Under the pieces are notes generated by a model. The model was not told where the DNA came from, searched no databases, and saw only the letters and a list, made by a program, of their open reading frames with translations. Shown here in pieces: positions 25,864 through 33,947 of a DNA stretch of 64,000 nt. A program made the position numbers and the translations under genes. The stretch's first letter is position 1; the number at the start of each line of letters is the position of its first letter. This DNA is from CAXBNB01 sp049115735 (lineage in GTDB: Bacteria; Bacteroidota; Bacteroidia; Cytophagales; Cyclobacteriaceae): assembly GCA_049115735.1 (NCBI GenBank), contig JAGDZP010000026.1, positions 124,001 to 188,000 of the forward strand, given 5' to 3'.

Positions 25864-26654
25864 AGTAATGAAGCAATAATTGCCAAAGCACCTATGGTGA
25901 AGCAATAGATGGCAAAATATATGAGTTTACCTTTTTTGACTATCGAAATCATCCATTTGCATGCTAGGAGCCCCGAAATGAATGCCGCTACAAAACCGAG
26001 ACCCAATGCTAGACCTGAAATATCAGCCGATAGCTCTGGGGCCTCATACAAATGTTTTACTTTGATCAGAGTGGCACCCAGAATGGGAATCAAAACCATC
26101 AAAAAAGAAAATCTTGCTGCCTTCTCCCTGTCCACACCAAGAAGTATCGCTGTGGAAATTGTAGAACCGGACCTGGATATACCCGGCATAATAGCTATGG
26201 CCTGAGCCAGGCCAATAATTATAGCCTTAGGGTAGCTCACTTCTTTATCACTCGACTTACTAAACTGTGTGAATAGCAACAGCAATCCTGTAACAATCAG
26301 CATAGAGCCGACCAGAACAATACGTCCTCCAAAAAATGCTTCAATTTGATCTTCGAATAAGACACCCACTATACCAACAGGTATCATAGACAATAAAATC
26401 TTTAGAGAGAAATGAAGTGATTCATTCGCTTCAAATTTCAACAAGTCTATAACGATTTGGCCAATGTCTTTTCTAAAAATCACAACAGTACTGAAGGCAG
26501 TTGCACCATGCACAACTATGGAAAACAACAAATTATCCTTTGTGTTTACTCCTAATAAAACTGTTCCGATTTCCAGATGACCGCTACTGCTTACGGGCAA
26601 AAATTCGGTCAGCCCTTGAATGATACCAAGGATGACCGCCTCAAGAATTGTCAT
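25860..26654 (-). CDS. uppP: Undecaprenyl-diphosphate phosphatase
   Basis: Inner membrane BacA/UppP enzyme that recycles undecaprenyl pyrophosphate to the monophosphate carrier for peptidoglycan and surface polysaccharide synthesis. The two inverted-repeat signature loops are present: GLTEFLPVSSSGHLE at residues 14-28 and MPGISRSGSTIS at about 155-166. 264 residues with about eight membrane segments. It overlaps the DUF3098 gene by 4 bases and truB by 4 bases, within the ftsX operon. Activity of this family can confer bacitracin tolerance. Confidence 0.95.
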   Translation of the reverse strand: MTILEAVILGIIQGLTEFLPVSSSGHLEIGTVLLGVNTKDNLLFSIVVHGATAFSTVVIFRKDIGQIVIDLLKFEANESLHFSLKILLSMIPVGIVGVLFEDQIEAFFGGRIVLVGSMLIVTGLLLLFTQFSKSSDKEVSYPKAIIIGLAQAIAIMPGISRSGSTISTAILLGVDREKAARFSFLMVLIPILGATLIKVKHLYEAPELSADISGLALGLGFVAAFISGLLACKWMISIVKKGKLIYFAIYCFTIGALAIIASLL

Positions 26655-26863
26655 TTATTCTCCTTAGGCTTATGTAGTATAGCAACAAATTCAATCCCAA
26701 ACCCGGCCAAAACGGTCAGTGGTCCAACTGTCAGACCTAGTGTGCCAAAACCATAGGGCTCAGTATCTAATGACATCAATATAAAACCCAGAATAAGTAC
26801 CAGAATTCCGGAAATCATCAGGATATAGTTTGTTCTGGAGAATGCAAGTTTGTTCTTACTCAT
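26651..26863 (-). CDS. DUF3098 small membrane protein
   Basis: A 70-residue protein with two membrane helices (about 12-32 and 42-62). The sequence FSRTNYILMISGILVLILGFILM and the Gly-rich second helix match the DUF3098 family, which in Bacteroidota sits between ftsX and uppP. It overlaps uppP by 4 bases and follows ftsX by 3, so the three are translationally linked. Its role is unknown; the constant position suggests an envelope or division-linked job. Confidence 0.85.
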   Translation of the reverse strand: MSKNKLAFSRTNYILMISGILVLILGFILMSLDTEPYGFGTLGLTVGPLTVLAGFGIEFVAILHKPKENK

Positions 26864-26866
26864 ATC

Positions 26867-27757
26867 TTAGTATAATTCATCAAGCGATAACTTGAGATAT
26901 TTTCTAATGGCGGCAAATGTACTTATAAAACCAACAATTGTTCCTAAGACAATAATAATCCCAGCAAGGATCATCAACTTTTCATCCGATTGAAGTTCAC
27001 TTAGACCTTCAATCCTGGAGTTTGCCAGAATCAAAACACCTGCCAGAAGAGCACATGCTAATATTCCCGAAATGAATCCATAAGCCGATGCACGCATCAA
27101 AAATGGTTTTTGAATAAATGCAGCTGTAGCACCTACCAATTGCATACTTCTAATTAAGAATCTTTGAGAGAAGAGCGCAAGTTTAATTGTGTTGTTGATA
27201 AGGATCACCACAACGAGAAAGAGTATCACTGAGAAGCCCAGCAGCACCAAACCAATTTTCGTCAGATTTTCATTGATACTACTTACAAGATTTTCGATAT
27301 ATGACACTTCGTACACCCCACGAATGTATCCTATCTCTTTTTTTATCTCAGCCAAATTCTCAGCAGCATGAAAGTCTGGGTTTATTTTTAATACAATTAC
27401 ATCCCTTAGGGGATTGTCTCCAAGGAATGAAACAAAATCTTCACCTGTCTCCTCAATAAATTGCTTAGCCGCATCGTCCTTAGATATGCTACTAACCTGA
27501 GGCACACCATCTTTTACATGCACATAATCTTTTGAAGAAAGTGTCTTTGAAATTTTTACGATCTCGTTTTCGCTCAGATCTTTATTCAGAAAAACCTGCA
27601 TTTCTACGTTTTCCTGGATAGTTTTAGTCAATTGTTTGGTGAGCACCAGCAATACTCCAAATAAACCAGTAACAAAAAGTGCTAAAGTGATGCTGAACAC
27701 AACACTAACAAAGGGGTAACTCCCGAGCTTCTTTTTTTTGTATTTCTTTTCCTTCAT
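26867..27757 (-). CDS. ftsX: Cell division protein FtsX
   Basis: Permease-like partner of the FtsE ATPase that controls peptidoglycan hydrolases at the septum. The basic N-terminus (KEKKYKKKKLG) precedes a first membrane helix (about 16-40), an extracytoplasmic domain (about 45-165), and three further helices (about 170-190, 220-245, 260-285) of the FtsX type. 296 residues. It is the first gene of the ftsX-DUF3098-uppP-truB-ribF operon; ftsE is not adjacent, as is common in this phylum. Confidence 0.92.
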   Translation of the reverse strand: MKEKKYKKKKLGSYPFVSVVFSITLALFVTGLFGVLLVLTKQLTKTIQENVEMQVFLNKDLSENEIVKISKTLSSKDYVHVKDGVPQVSSISKDDAAKQFIEETGEDFVSFLGDNPLRDVIVLKINPDFHAAENLAEIKKEIGYIRGVYEVSYIENLVSSINENLTKIGLVLLGFSVILFLVVVILINNTIKLALFSQRFLIRSMQLVGATAAFIQKPFLMRASAYGFISGILACALLAGVLILANSRIEGLSELQSDEKLMILAGIIIVLGTIVGFISTFAAIRKYLKLSLDELY

Positions 27758-27768
27758 AGCGATGAAGC

Positions 27769-27776
27769 CAAAATTA
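27769..27776 (-). promoter_or_regulatory. Candidate -7 box of the ftsX operon
   Basis: TAATTTTG on the minus strand matches TAnnTTTG, 12 bases before the ftsX ATG. No -33 element is visible at the standard distance. Confidence 0.45.
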
Positions 27777-27856
27777 TATTAAAATACTCAGGACTAAGTG
27801 ATTGTTAACTGGAAAAGCAGTGGTGCGAGACAAGTAAGGAAGTAGATTGTTTTGTA

Positions 27857-28738
27857 TTATCCTTTCGTCTTGATTATATTAAGTTCGTTGATGACAGTAG
27901 GATCTTCTATCTTAATTAATGGTGATATCTCGTTGACCCCTTGTCTTAATCTAAAATAATTTCCATTATAGTAGAAGAAAAGCTTCTTGCTTTGATAGCT
28001 ATTGATTTCAAGAATCTCATAAGGAGACGCTTCAAATTTGCCGTATAGGTAAAGTTTATTATTGTCCAGTCTGTAATGAAACCTGTACCGGTTGGTCACT
28101 ACGTTCTCAATGTCTACCTTGTCAATCTTAGTAGGATCAGCTAAGGCCTTATTATTGGATATTACCTTTTCGAGAATCTGATCCGGTTGTGGAATGATGT
28201 CACCTGACAGGTCTTCACTAACTTCAGGGACACTAAAGTTCACGTTGCTCGAATTATTCTCAACTGGAGTAGCAATAGGGTCAGTTCCTTCTACCCAGGT
28301 ACCTTTTGTTCGTTTCTCCGAATAACGATAGTTGAGCTCATTCTGCAAAGCAATTTCCTGGTATTCCATATTCAAGAACTCAAGTTTGGAATCCACGCCA
28401 GCAAAATTCACTCTTTCGATTTCTTCCTCACTTAAATACAAATATGTAGCTGTACCTACAATTAGGGAAGTGACTACATAGGACATGGTCTTCATAGTAG
28501 AAGACTGGGTAAGCATGCCCAATATGCCAGGACCTACAGATACATTGTCCAACCTTGCTTTAAGCTGAGACTTCCTGTATTCTTTCAAACCGTGGACGAT
28601 CTCATTCTGATGATCAAACTCGGTCTTGAGCATTGGATCCTTTATAAGTTGCTCCTCAAAAATATACTGCTCAGAACCCGACATTTGTCCATCGAGATAT
28701 TTGTTTACCAGCCTTGTATATTCACTTTGAATTGACAT
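27857..28738 (-). CDS. Putative anti-sigma factor, single membrane helix
   Basis: 293-residue protein not of the FecR type. The N-terminal cytoplasmic part (1-80) has YTRLVNKYLDGQMSGSEQYIFEEQL and KTEFDHQNEIVHGLKEYRKS, the pattern of Bacteroidota anti-sigma N-termini lacking the HCCC zinc motif. One membrane helix lies at about 84-102; the rest is periplasmic and unrelated to families I recognise. Its ATG is one base after the stop of the ECF sigma gene, so the two are co-transcribed, which is the main support for the call. Confidence 0.7.
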   Translation of the reverse strand: MSIQSEYTRLVNKYLDGQMSGSEQYIFEEQLIKDPMLKTEFDHQNEIVHGLKEYRKSQLKARLDNVSVGPGILGMLTQSSTMKTMSYVVTSLIVGTATYLYLSEEEIERVNFAGVDSKLEFLNMEYQEIALQNELNYRYSEKRTKGTWVEGTDPIATPVENNSSNVNFSVPEVSEDLSGDIIPQPDQILEKVISNNKALADPTKIDKVDIENVVTNRYRFHYRLDNNKLYLYGKFEASPYEILEINSYQSKKLFFYYNGNYFRLRQGVNEISPLIKIEDPTVINELNIIKTKG

Positions 28739-28739
28739 A

Positions 28740-29279
28740 TCAATCTAAAAAATCAGATGAAGAATACTTTCGCTTAATTAGCAAGTCTAGCTTCTTCTTA
28801 CATTTATACTTTTTGGTTTTGGCCGTATCTGTATTGGCCAATTCCAACTTCTTAGCTATATCTGTCATTGACAATCCATCAAAATAATGGTAAGTCAATA
28901 TCCTCCTACACGTATCACCCAGCTCATTTATACAGTCCGCAATAATCCTAGCTCGCTCTCTCTTCTCAAATTCCTGATAAGTATATTCTTCCTTATCACT
29001 TTCTGCAAACTTGCCTTTTCTGTCGAGCTCTTTTCGCCACAAATTTAAGCAAACGCTGTAAAGGTAGGTACTGATCTTAGAAGTAAGAACCAGTTTTCCA
29101 CCAATTGCTTTCTGCCAAAATGCCAAAAGTGCCTCTTGATATACATCCTTAGCTTCATCTTCTGTACCATTATTATTAAGGACAATCCTTGTCATCATCC
29201 TATAATGTTTCTTATACAGATACTCTAAAGCCTTTTCATCACCTTTGCTTACTCTCTCTAGAACCTCCCTGTCCTTCAT
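28740..29279 (-). CDS. ECF RNA polymerase sigma factor
   Basis: 179-residue sigma-70 family protein. Region 2 at about 20-85 (EDEAKDVYQEALLAFWQKA) and region 4 at about 112-165 (DTCRRILTYHYFDGLSMTDIAKKLE, with TAKTKKYKCKKKLDLLI as recognition helix). A TTG two codons upstream (29285) is in frame, but the ATG at 29279 is preferred. It is paired with the membrane protein gene immediately downstream, presumably its anti-sigma factor, and is not next to a TonB receptor, so it likely answers an envelope or stress cue rather than ligand uptake. Confidence 0.88.
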   Translation of the reverse strand: MKDREVLERVSKGDEKALEYLYKKHYRMMTRIVLNNNGTEDEAKDVYQEALLAFWQKAIGGKLVLTSKISTYLYSVCLNLWRKELDRKGKFAESDKEEYTYQEFEKRERARIIADCINELGDTCRRILTYHYFDGLSMTDIAKKLELANTDTAKTKKYKCKKKLDLLIKRKYSSSDFLD

Positions 29280-29443
29280 TTTCAAAAAGCTCTCGCTTTT
29301 GTTTTAATACTACAATCTATTGAATTGTAACCACCTAAATCCCAACAATTCTGTGTGTTACGGAATTTAGAGTTTACTAATATACTTTATTTGGATCAAA
29401 TTAGTCCAATAATCACTGACTAATCTCCGCCTAATCAAGTACG

Positions 29444-29575
29444 ATGGAAGAAGAGAAATATTACATTTTCAGTGTTGTGTGGCCAGATGACTTGAAAAAA
29501 AGCCAGCAGTTAAAAGTGGCTCGAAGGGGCGGAATTTTTACCGCGAAATTAAGAGAGAGCAGGAACCAAGACTAG
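29444..29575 (+). CDS. Possible 43-residue reading frame, doubtful
   Basis: An ATG-started frame encodes a charged peptide beginning MEEEKYYIFSVVWPDDLKKS and ending in RESRNQD. Its stop codon falls inside the first arm of the inner hairpin of the structured repeat. There is no recognised domain, no clear ribosome binding site and no promoter box. It may be a remnant, a small protein or chance; only conservation in relatives would decide. Confidence 0.2.
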   Translation: MEEEKYYIFSVVWPDDLKKSQQLKVARRGGIFTAKLRESRNQD

Positions 29576-29633
29576 CGTTTTTCATATACTAGTCTTGATA
29601 AGTTAACCTGTGCATCAATAACCTGTTCCTGCT
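29558..29633. repeat. Nested inverted repeat
   Basis: Outer arms AGCAGGAAC (29558-29566) and GTTCCTGCT (29625-29633) enclose a second perfect inverted repeat, CAAGACTAG (29567-29575) and CTAGTCTTG (29589-29597), directly abutting the first outer arm. If transcribed, the two 9-bp stems would stack into an 18-bp 5' arm with an unpaired 27-base strand on the 3' side. It lies 215 bases before the gap promoter, so it is not in the gap leader. Confidence 0.6.
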
Positions 29634-29848
29634 GGTTGAAAAGACCTAAATGGAATATCCAAAATAACTTCCACATTGCTAGTAACAAACTCCCTTAGGT
29701 CATTATAAGAGCTAAATTAAGACTTATTATCAATATATCAAACTCATTTTATATATTTTAATAACATTATTAATTAACATGTTAAATTTCATTTGTAGAC
29801 GACACAATTAAACCATGATAAAGGGAAACTATTGATTAGAAGTTTTTG

Positions 29849-29879
29849 TTTGGAATAGCAAGGCAGAATATTACTTTTG
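29849..29879 (+). promoter_or_regulatory. Promoter of gap
   Basis: TTTG at 29849-29852, a 19-base spacer and TACTTTTG at 29872-29879 match the Bacteroidota vegetative promoter (TTTG-N17-23-TAnnTTTG). Transcription should begin near 29884, giving a leader of about 28 bases before the gap ATG. Confidence 0.8.
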
Positions 29880-29911
29880 TAGAAAATATTTAAAGTTTTA
29901 AAGAAAAAGAA

Positions 29912-30913
29912 ATGATTAAAATTGGAATCAATGGATTCGGACGAATCGGGAGATTGGTATTCCGAGTTGCAGTTGAAAAATCTAACATTCAGGTTGTTGG
30001 TATCAACGACTTGGTGGATTTAGAATATATGGCTTACATGCTAAAGTATGATTCGACTCATGGTCGCTTTAACGGCACAGTAGAAGTAAAAGACGGACAA
30101 CTTGTTGTGAACGGAAACGCTATACGCGTGACAGCTGAGAGAAATCCAGCAGACTTAAAATGGGACGAAATTGGTGCTGAGTACGTAGTTGAGTCTACAG
30201 GGCTTTTCCTTACTAAAGAAAGCGCTCAAGGACACATCGATGCTGGTGCTAAGAAAGTTGTAATGTCAGCTCCTTCAAAAGACGACACTCCAATGTTCGT
30301 AATAGGTGTGAATCAGGATAAGTACTCTAACGACATGCAGTTTGTGTCTAATGCGTCTTGTACTACCAACTGTCTTGCTCCTATCGCTAAGGTATTGAAC
30401 GACAAGTTTGGTATCAAAGAAGGATTGATGACTACTGTACACGCAACTACAGCTACTCAGAAAACAGTTGATGGTCCTTCTATGAAAGACTGGAGAGGCG
30501 GAAGAGGCGCTGGACAGAATATCATCCCATCTTCAACTGGAGCTGCTAAAGCTGTTGGTAAAGTGATTCCAGAATTGAATGGAAAGCTTACAGGTATGGC
30601 ATTCAGAGTTCCAACTCCAGACGTATCAGTTGTTGACCTTACGGTTAACCTTGAAAAGCCAGCTTCTTACGAAGAAGTAAAAGCTGCAATGAAAGAGGCT
30701 TCTGAAGGAGAATTGAAAGGAATCCTGGGATATACTGAAGATGCTGTTGTTTCTAACGACTTTATCGGCGACCCCAGAACGTCAATCTTCGACGCAGGTG
30801 CTGGAATTCAATTGTCAGACACTTTCTTGAAAGTGGTTGCTTGGTATGACAATGAGTGGGGATACTCTACCAAAGTTGTTGAGCTAGTTGAGTTTATCGA
30901 CTCTAAAAAATAA
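29912..30913 (+). CDS. gap: Glyceraldehyde-3-phosphate dehydrogenase, type I
   Basis: Glycolytic enzyme oxidising glyceraldehyde 3-phosphate to 1,3-bisphosphoglycerate with NAD. The Rossmann start GINGFGRIGR is at residues 4-13, the catalytic Cys in SNASCTTNCLAP at about 148-159, and the sugar-phosphate loop HATTATQKTVDGPS follows. 333 residues, usual length. Its codon use is notably uniform, as in highly expressed genes, and it has the best matching promoter in the window. It converges with mdh on a shared terminator. Confidence 0.97.
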   Translation: MIKIGINGFGRIGRLVFRVAVEKSNIQVVGINDLVDLEYMAYMLKYDSTHGRFNGTVEVKDGQLVVNGNAIRVTAERNPADLKWDEIGAEYVVESTGLFLTKESAQGHIDAGAKKVVMSAPSKDDTPMFVIGVNQDKYSNDMQFVSNASCTTNCLAPIAKVLNDKFGIKEGLMTTVHATTATQKTVDGPSMKDWRGGRGAGQNIIPSSTGAAKAVGKVIPELNGKLTGMAFRVPTPDVSVVDLTVNLEKPASYEEVKAAMKEASEGELKGILGYTEDAVVSNDFIGDPRTSIFDAGAGIQLSDTFLKVVAWYDNEWGYSTKVVELVEFIDSKK

Positions 30914-30935
30914 ACCCGGATTTTAATGCGGAAAC

Positions 30936-30971
30936 AAAAAAGGCATCCGTCAGTTGACGGATGCCTTTTTT
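30936..30971. terminator. Bidirectional terminator between gap and mdh
   Basis: GGCATCCGTC and GACGGATGCC form a perfect GC-rich stem around a 4-base loop, with A6 before and T6 after, so it works in both directions. It lies 23 bases after gap and 21 bases after mdh. Confidence 0.95.
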
Positions 30972-30991
30972 GTTATCGTCATTTTATCCTC

Positions 30992-31918
30992 TTACAATTC
31001 CAGAGCGTCATTCATTTTTCTCACCGCTGCAGCGCTTGCTTCGAATTTGGCTTTCTCTTCATCGTTCAAGTCAAGCTCAACAATTTTTTCGATACCATTG
31101 CTTCCAAGGATAACTGGAACACCGATACAGATATCATCTTGTCCGTATTCTCCTTCAAGATAAACAGAGCAAGGAATCATTACCTTTTTATCTCTTACAA
31201 TGGCTTCAACCACCTCAGATCCTGCAGCACCAGGAGCGTACCACGCGGAAGTACCAAGAAGACCTGTCAATGTTGCGCCACCTACCATAGTATCGGCAGA
31301 TACTTGCTCCATTCTCTCGGCAGAGATGTATTCAGATGCTGGAGTGGAGTTGTAAGAAGCCAATCTTGTCAATGGGATCATTGTAGTATCACCATGCCCA
31401 CCGATTACCATTCCTTTCACATCATTCGGATTACAATCCAATGCTGCTGACAATCTGTATTTAAACCTGGCACTATCCAAAGCACCACCCATACCGATTA
31501 CTTTATTCTTAGGAAGACCACTTGACTTCACTGACAAATAAGTCATTGTATCCATTGGGTTCGAGATAACAACCAGGACAGCATCTGGGGAATGTATAAT
31601 CAGGTTTTCTGTAACTGACTTTACAATACCAGCATTAGTACCGATCAACTCTTCTCTTGTCATACCTGGCTTTCTTGGGATACCAGACGTAATCACAACA
31701 ACTGACGAACCGGCGGTTTTGGAATAGTCACCCGTAGTACCAACCACTCGGCTATTGAAACCATTGAGTGTAGCACACTGATTTAAGTCCATAGCCTTGC
31801 CTTCGGCAAAACCTTCTTTAATATCAAGTATTACAACTTCATCAGCCAATTCTTTCATGGCTACATATTCAGCGACACTGGCTCCTACATTACCAGCTCC
31901 TACAACTGTTACTTTCAT
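30992..31918 (-). CDS. mdh: Malate dehydrogenase (LDH-like type)
   Basis: TCA cycle enzyme interconverting malate and oxaloacetate with NAD. The Rossmann motif GAGNVGASVAEYVA is at residues 7-20, VITSGIPRKPGMTR and VISNPMDTMTYL follow, and the catalytic His sits in GGHGDTTMIPL near residue 175. At 308 residues it is the LDH-like tetrameric MDH form usual in Bacteroidota. A -7 box lies 45 bases upstream. Confidence 0.95.
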   Translation of the reverse strand: MKVTVVGAGNVGASVAEYVAMKELADEVVILDIKEGFAEGKAMDLNQCATLNGFNSRVVGTTGDYSKTAGSSVVVITSGIPRKPGMTREELIGTNAGIVKSVTENLIIHSPDAVLVVISNPMDTMTYLSVKSSGLPKNKVIGMGGALDSARFKYRLSAALDCNPNDVKGMVIGGHGDTTMIPLTRLASYNSTPASEYISAERMEQVSADTMVGGATLTGLLGTSAWYAPGAAGSEVVEAIVRDKKVMIPCSVYLEGEYGQDDICIGVPVILGSNGIEKIVELDLNDEEKAKFEASAAAVRKMNDALEL

Positions 31919-31962
31919 TTTTATTTGATTTTATGGTGAATTGAATTCATGCGTTTGCGCAG

Positions 31963-31970
31963 CAAAAGTA
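31963..31970 (-). promoter_or_regulatory. Candidate -7 box of mdh
   Basis: TACTTTTG on the minus strand matches TAnnTTTG and is identical to the gap -7 box. It gives a leader of about 40 bases. No -33 TTG at the standard spacing. Confidence 0.55.
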
Positions 31971-32020
31971 TGAAAATAATGTTCAATGTTGAAGGGGAAT
32001 TTATGATTTGAGTCACATTT

Positions 32021-32545
32021 TCAGCGACGCTGGTCATATACCATTCTCAAATCGAAAAAGCCGAATTCAGATTTGTACTTTTTGAATAGCTCCGAGGTGT
32101 AGTCATTGTAGAGCTCGCCAAAAGAAGTCATCATTTTAGCCCTTATATTAGCATTGTCATTCATTATATCGAGTAGGTTCGCCTGAGGAATCACATATAA
32201 GTCTGCCTTTTCCGATACTACTACAGATGTGTAGATTCGTTTTGTATTGTTAAGTAAAGAATTGTCACCAAAAGTTTCTCCCGGTCTTACAGTGGTCAAA
32301 ATCTCAAACTTATCTTTGATATCCAGCTGCAAAGACACCTTGCCATTTTTTACTATATACAGGGCATAGCTGGGGTCGCCACTAAAAAACACAACCTCAT
32401 CCTGCTTGTATGTCCTCAAATACATACTAGGCAGGAAATGAGAAAGCTCTTTGTATTCCAGGCTTTCAAAATATTTAATCTTTGATAAAAACCTGAAAAG
32501 GCTCAATTCTTCAGAACTATATTTCTTTTTAAAGGGATTCATCAT
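32021..32545 (-). CDS. Cyclic nucleotide-binding domain protein without DNA-binding domain
   Basis: 174-residue protein that is almost entirely one CRP-like cNMP-binding beta-roll (about residues 10-135: EVVFFSGDPSYALYIVKNGKVSLQL, then RPGETFGDNSLLNNTKR where the phosphate-binding cassette lies), with a short helical tail and no helix-turn-helix. It could be a regulatory subunit or a structural use of the fold; the cassette keeps G-E but lacks the classical RAA triad of cAMP receptors, so ligand binding is uncertain. The ATG at 32545 lies inside the end of tilS (17-base overlap), so the two are translationally coupled. Confidence 0.8.
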   Translation of the reverse strand: MMNPFKKKYSSEELSLFRFLSKIKYFESLEYKELSHFLPSMYLRTYKQDEVVFFSGDPSYALYIVKNGKVSLQLDIKDKFEILTTVRPGETFGDNSLLNNTKRIYTSVVVSEKADLYVIPQANLLDIMNDNANIRAKMMTSFGELYNDYTSELFKKYKSEFGFFDLRMVYDQRR

Positions 32546-33866
32546 TTGCCTTTTCAATGACGTAAATGCGCCTGGTTTTGTTTGAGACTTTGAAAAGCTC
32601 GCTAAGCCGATAACCTGCCACCCAAACTATTTCTCCACCCGACTCAACCAGGACCACAGCTCCTTTCAAGTTTAAGGGAATTTTTTGGTCAATCATAAAA
32701 TCACTCAGCTTTTTTCCCGAATTCATTCCTAGCGGAACAAACTTGTCTCCTTCTTTCCAAGACCTTGCCTTCAAGGGAAACTCAAGCAAATCATAATCCA
32801 GGAAGGCAAAATTCTGATTTTTGATCAAAGTAAAATTCTCTGCTTCAACCGTATTAAATCTATAGCTTGATCCCTTAATATCTACTTCTTTATCGTACGT
32901 CTGAATTTCTACATCAAAGCCCTCCTCTTCTTGCTTTTTGCCAATAAATATTTTGCTTCTATCAACCGTCAATTCGAAATCAGATGAAAAAAAAGTCTTT
33001 CCAGCCTGGCCTTCAAGACATTCATATACGTTCTCAGCTTGATCGAAATTGAATCCATAGTCTTGAATGATTGTGTAGAGCAAAAGCTTTGAGCCTACTT
33101 TTTCTTTTACCCAGTCGACCTTTATAATCAGCCCACCATTTTCTTCGACCCCATATTCTTCAACGATAAGCTGAGCTTGATCTTTCACCAACAATTCAGT
33201 CTCCCGATAGATTTCGCTATTTCTTTCGATCGTCTTATCAATACCTGGATTAATTTTCCTTAGTTCAGGCACTACTTTGTGGCGGATTAGATTTCGGCTG
33301 TACTTATCCTCATTGTTGGAAGAATCCTCCCGCCAAACAATATCGTTTTCTTTGGCATAGCTCAGCACTTCGATCCGGCTGGCAAACATCAAAGGCCTAA
33401 TTATTCTTTCATTCGCTAGTGGAATACCTCGAATACCCGAAACACCACAACCCTTTGTCAAATTGTACAAAATAGTCTCTGTTTGGTCAGATGAATGGTG
33501 AGCTGTGGCTACTTTGTCGTATCCAAACTCACTGCACAATTCCTCGAACCAACGATACCGCAGCTCTCTAGCGGCTTCCTGAATAGACAACTTCTTTTCC
33601 TCCGCGTACGCGCTTGTCTCGAAATTCTTGACATGAAATGTAACTTTCAAATCTTTTGCCACATCCTGCACAAAATGCTCATCCCCATCCGATTCAGTAG
33701 AGCGCAAGCCAAAATTGCAATGGGCTATGGCAAATTTTAATTGAGCTTCATGAAACAAACGTGCTAGTACGACCGAATCCACACCTCCACTGACTGCAAC
33801 AAGGATTTTGTCATTGCTGTTGAAGAGCTTATGCTTTTTTGAAAAGTTATGAAACCAATTTAGCAT
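32529..33866 (-). CDS. tilS: tRNA(Ile)-lysidine synthase
   Basis: Modifies C34 of tRNA-Ile(CAU) to lysidine so that it reads AUA. The PP-loop ATP-binding motif SGGVDSVV is at residues 26-33 of an N-terminal N-type ATP pyrophosphatase domain (1-210); TilS substrate-binding and C-terminal domains follow (about 250-445; KLSDFMIDQKIPLNLK). 445 residues, normal. A -7 box lies 23 bases upstream, back to back with the promoter of the OstA-like gene. Confidence 0.94.
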   Translation of the reverse strand: MLNWFHNFSKKHKLFNSNDKILVAVSGGVDSVVLARLFHEAQLKFAIAHCNFGLRSTESDGDEHFVQDVAKDLKVTFHVKNFETSAYAEEKKLSIQEAARELRYRWFEELCSEFGYDKVATAHHSSDQTETILYNLTKGCGVSGIRGIPLANERIIRPLMFASRIEVLSYAKENDIVWREDSSNNEDKYSRNLIRHKVVPELRKINPGIDKTIERNSEIYRETELLVKDQAQLIVEEYGVEENGGLIIKVDWVKEKVGSKLLLYTIIQDYGFNFDQAENVYECLEGQAGKTFFSSDFELTVDRSKIFIGKKQEEEGFDVEIQTYDKEVDIKGSSYRFNTVEAENFTLIKNQNFAFLDYDLLEFPLKARSWKEGDKFVPLGMNSGKKLSDFMIDQKIPLNLKGAVVLVESGGEIVWVAGYRLSELFKVSNKTRRIYVIEKANDESL

Positions 33867-33888
33867 TAAATGGACATGGATTAAATAT

Positions 33889-33896
33889 CAAACTTA
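33889..33896 (-). promoter_or_regulatory. Candidate -7 box of tilS
   Basis: TAAGTTTG on the minus strand matches TAnnTTTG, 22 bases before the tilS ATG. It is divergent from the box at 33922-33929. Confidence 0.5.
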
Positions 33897-33921
33897 GGTT
33901 TTTTTCGTTAGTCTTCCGATA

Positions 33922-33929
33922 TAGTTTTG
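33922..33929 (+). promoter_or_regulatory. Candidate -7 box of the OstA-like gene
   Basis: TAGTTTTG matches TAnnTTTG and ends 18 bases before the ATG at 33948. It and the tilS box are 25 bases apart and face away from each other. Confidence 0.5.
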
Positions 33930-33947
33930 CGCTCCTAATGTGAATTG

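Larger units (their letters stand above)
29286..29911. other. 626-base spacer upstream of gap
   Basis: Long AT-rich intergenic region between the sigma gene (minus) and gap (plus). It contains an inverted repeat ATTAGTC/GACTAAT at 29400-29424, a possible 43-codon reading frame, a nested inverted repeat at 29558-29633 and the gap promoter, each given separately. I see nothing else in 29634-29848 beyond AT-rich sequence. Confidence 0.7.

Noticed and set aside
30926..31450. 174-codon plus-strand frame across mdh
   Set aside because: It starts at the gap terminator and is antisense to mdh, so it is a shadow.
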